Positions 60,858-64,000 of a stretch of 64,000 nucleotides of DNA are shown here, piece after piece (within the stretch, counting starts at the first letter, position 1; every line of letters begins with the position of its first letter). The stretch spans positions 1,779,329 through 1,843,328 of the forward strand of contig WBMV01008568.1 in NCBI GenBank assembly GCA_013396655.1. Direction: 5' to 3'. The stretch is from Campylorhamphus procurvoides (Eukaryota > Chordata > Aves > Passeriformes > Dendrocolaptidae). The notes under the pieces are model-generated. The model worked only from the letters and a program-made list of their open reading frames with translations, was not told where the DNA came from and ran no database searches. The position numbers and the translations under genes were made by a program.

Positions 60858-61139
60858 AAAGGAGTGAACTTAACAATAAACAGTTTGGAGTAACAAAATT
60901 GGGTTTTTCAGCGATGCAATAAATTCAACAAGAAATGGAAAAATCTCTTCTCTGAAAAAGAACAAATAATTTTTTTAAATTTATTTTTGTGATAGAGCAA
61001 TCAGTAGGCTGAAAGTCCAAAATAAAAAAGGTAAGTGTAACTTTACTTACAGATGAAGTACAATAATCTTGCTACATTATTTATTCTCTTCCAGTTAAAA
61101 AAATTGCCGGAAAAATATTACCTAAAAAAATGACAGTAC
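60858..61139. other. Unique non-coding DNA
   Basis: Short AT-rich spacer. The donor of the candidate minus-strand exon lies at 61138-61139. Confidence 0.5.
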
Positions 61140-61260
61140 CTTTCCGAAAGTAATTGCATGCTTTTGTGGATATCTGCAGTGCACCACTTTTATGCTGCCC
61201 AGGAAGTTTTCTCCTTTGCATAAGAATCCCATTAAGTCTTCATAACAGTATGCAGGTGGT
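61140..61260 (-). other. Candidate internal coding exon, unrecognised
   Basis: On the minus strand TTGTTCTTTCCAG forms a good acceptor ending at 61261 and AAAG|GTACTG gives a plausible donor at 61139. The 121-base interval is open in only one frame, from its second base to the end, for 40 codons. The peptide starts PPAYCYEDLMGFLCKGENFL and has three cysteines and mixed hydrophobic and charged residues, like part of a folded domain. The other two frames close within 10 codons. I cannot identify the protein. No partner exon is certain in the window. This is the best-balanced exon candidate here, but one open frame out of three over 40 codons is not rare. Confidence 0.28.
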
Positions 61261-64000
61261 CTGGAAAGAACAAGAATCCAAAGTGTGACATTGCTTTTTA
61301 TATAGACATATAAAACCATACCCTCTAAATAAAAGAAATAATGAGTTAAAAAGAAAAATCAAATGCAATCTAGGAGAAAATTAACCCTCGCTCTGTCTGT
61401 TAAAATAAACTTAGGAAACGGTCATTGGTATAAGTACTGTTAATTAAAAAATCTACTAGAGCATTCTGTTCCCACAAACAAAAAAAAAGAAAAAAAAAAC
61501 ACAAAAAGAAACGAACAAATAAATAAAACCCACCAGCCCCAAGCAAATCAAAACAAGCAAACAAAACAAAAAAACCACCAAACACTCCACAATCTAGTTG
61601 CCTCATAATTTTTTTCTTCTTCATACCTCATAACCTGAGGGAAACAGAATTATAGAAAGATTAGCACTTGGTAAAACAAACCTATAAGCAAACAAAGAAT
61701 CAGCTTTTTCTCCAAGTTCACAGCTGATCTGAAGAACCATCTTTTCTGTAAAACAGTCTTCAAGAAAAAAAAGCTTTGATATTTACTTGAATACTGCACA
61801 GAGGTCTTTTGACATGTGCAGTTACTTAATGATATTTATTCAGTTTGATTTAGTATGATTTTTCCTGAAAGAGTGAAGAAAATCTCTAAGAAAATGGTGC
61901 TTTTCTCCAAAGGAGTAAAACCAGGACTGCAGACAATGATTTCAGCTTTACACTGAGAATATAATATGAATATAATTTTTTTCTTGTGAGATGGAGTGAG
62001 AAATTGTGTGACAGAGTGAATCATCTGCATTTACTAAAAATAGACAGCCATTTTGCCAAAGTAGCGTCTTAAGTAATTCTAAAACCTATTTAGAATTACT
62101 CCACAGAGTGGAAACTACTACTGTTTCAGTGCCAAGTTATGATTTTCCAAGATATATTTCACTGGAATTGTTTGGTTGGATAGTATAACCTTATGTATTC
62201 TTCTGATAATGTATTTGGAATTTTGTTCAATGTCTCTATTTTATTACTGTATTGCTGTGGCACTCTGCATAATTGCTGATAATTTTCAAAAAAAGAAGTT
62301 TGACTAAATAGTGAAAAAAACTTAATATAGTAGTAAAGCATGGCTCTGATCATTAGTTGTTTGTCACTTGTGTGGAAAATTGTATTACGTTCCCCTACAG
62401 TGTGGTGTCTGACACAGACAATGGTACAGTACATAATAGCTTAGAGAAACCGTTGTATTATTTGCAGTATCTGTCTGAGTGACCTGTGCCTGCCACTTAA
62501 GGATAAAAGCAAATCTTAAAAGTCTGGAGTTGTGTTGGTATAACTTCAGGTTGAAAAAAACGGAACCTGATTTGATATTCAAGTGCCTCACAACCTGGTG
62601 ATGCTGAGACTTCTTCTCGTAAAATACAAGACTGAAAGAAGCTTTCCAGGTCAGCATCACACCAGCTCGAGTGGAAAAAAAGCCAAAAAGCCCCACCAGC
62701 TCTCGTGTGCTTTCACAGCTAATAAAGTTGAATTGCTGTTATTATTTAGAGTAGAGCATGTTTTGTTACTTCATAGTAATAGAAACTCTCTATGTCATTA
62801 GTCCTGTTGTGAACAAAAGGGTTAAAATGCCTTTGATTTTGAGCAACTGCAGTTTTGTTACCTTGCACCACAGAGTTTGAATTTAACATATCTTGTCTAG
62901 TATCATGGTAAAAAACAAAACAATGATTCATACGGTGTTGCAGAGATCAGCTCTGTGTTTTTGCAAAGAAAAAGAGGCATGAATTATTAATACAGCTGTT
63001 AGATACCTTGACAATGTTTTATCTCTTGTAACTCTTAAATAAAACAGCCAGTCATTTGCTTGCATTGAATAAATTCTCTACTTTGTACCAGTAAACAAAC
63101 AACATTTTGTGAGATACAAGAATTTTTAGAAGATTGGAGTTTACTTATTGCAAGGATATTGAACTCTGACAAAACCAGTCTTTCCTTTTTTTTTTTTTTT
63201 GAAGACAACACTAAAATGATTAAAGAAATGATCATCCATATAAACTAAACTGTTAGAGAACTGTTTTGCTGTGCAGTATTCAGTAACTAGCTAAGCTTTG
63301 CATCTTACAAAAATAATATCCTTGGAGAAATAAGTCTCAGGCAGACAATCTCTACTATGGAGATTGTCTCAATATGCTGTTTCACTTTAGCCAGGCACAA
63401 ACCTATAAAGGGAGGGCTTTTTTTTGTCATAAAAAGCTGAATTACAAAAATATTTGGGTGCCAAAAGATGCGTCCAGGAAGAAATTCCATGGAATTTTCC
63501 CCAAACTGATGGTGTTGTTGCCTAGCTCAGAGAAATTATATTTGGCTTCAGAACTGCATTCATTAACCATGATGGAGAAAGTGCACCAGTGGCTCTTTCT
63601 TTTGCCACCAGTGATGTTTATGGTCACTGTCAGAACTGGGTGTTATGCCCCCAATAGAATTGCAAACTCAGTGATTTTGGCTCTTGATCTGTGGTTTGGT
63701 TTGTTTCAGAATGGTAAGCGGCAGTGAATCCCAAAACCCACTTACGGTCTCTGAACTATTTAGAAAGCATGGTTGAAACAAATTGACAAAGGAGAAAAAA
63801 GTCAGTCCAGAGTGCTTAAACAGATACTGTGATTCTGTATAGACTGAGTGAACAGCTGTAGCTAGAATGAATGAACAAGCTGTAAAACTTTAGACTTTAC
63901 TCAAAACAGTAAAAAACTCTTAAATCAGCAGTATGGGTGTTACACAAAGACCACTTTTGTGATTTGTATAAATGTGGCTCTAGTATAAAATAATGTTTTT
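61261..64000. other. Unique AT-rich non-coding DNA
   Basis: Contains an A-rich low-complexity stretch (61475-61580) that yields a meaningless Phe-rich ORF on the minus strand, and a T15 run at 63186-63200. ORFs at 62385-62696 (-) and 63374-63727 (+, 117 codons) have no recognised motif. The second overlaps an antisense ORF, so neither is convincing. Confidence 0.5.
61475..61580. repeat. A-rich low-complexity stretch
   Basis: Repeated AAAC/AAAAAC units with two A9-A10 runs and a short CCACCAGCCCC interruption. Simple sequence. Confidence 0.85.

Noticed and set aside
61400..61624. 74-codon minus-strand ORF rich in Phe
   Set aside because: Entirely a translation of the A-rich low-complexity stretch.
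63374..63727. 117-codon plus-strand ORF
   Set aside because: No ATG-led conserved context and no motif; overlaps antisense ORFs. Not distinguishable from chance.
1..64000. tRNA, rRNA, CRISPR, prokaryotic operon or phage signals
   Set aside because: None seen; sequence character is that of a vertebrate nuclear genome.

Overview
The window looks like ordinary avian nuclear DNA: AT-rich, low in repeats, with no complete protein-coding gene. The bird assignment rests on several CR1 LINE 3' ends (C-terminal ORF2 peptides followed by the ATTCTATG-type terminal repeat) and on LTRs that I recognise from memory as common bird families. I cannot name the species. There are no bacterial operons, tRNAs, rRNAs, CRISPR arrays or phage modules. 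Almost all short ORFs behave as chance ORFs in AT-rich DNA.

Layout. Positions 1-2216 are unique AT-rich DNA. At 2217-3190 lies an endogenous retrovirus pol fragment (reverse transcriptase palm with YVDD, thumb and connection) in one uninterrupted frame, directly followed by an antisense LTR (about 3300-3642). A GC-richer unique block follows at 5035-5570, then long stretches of unique non-coding DNA to 19.6 kb. CR1 LINE fragments lie at 19590-19890 (-), 27510-28327 (+, the longest), 30599-30712 (-), 49937-50375 (-), 51536-51615 (-) and 56785-57005 (+). LTRs without a recognisable interior lie at 25763-26858 (-), 48398-48743 (+) and 60331-60857 (+); a weaker LTR-like segment is at 40703-41130 (+). 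Two or three very old MIR/CORE-SINE remnants are visible (43641-43745, 51255-51335, perhaps 31360-31480). An assembly gap of 92 N at 52035-52126 abuts a T24 run.

Genes. The window is best read as a gene desert or the inside of long introns. Six short segments combine a good splice acceptor with an open frame, and some with a donor: 9756-9865 (+), 24726-24834 (+), 25108-25341 (-), 32641-32806 (-), 50883-50958 (+) and 61140-61260 (-). None matches a family I recognise. They lie on both strands, so they cannot all belong to one gene, and each could be a chance match. They are leads for RNA-seq and conservation checks, not gene calls.

I found no new biological system that I can support. The most notable items are the still-open RT fragment, two LTRs sharing a short-R (U3 polyadenylation signal) architecture, the candidate exons, and small homeodomain-site-rich patches that could be conserved enhancers.
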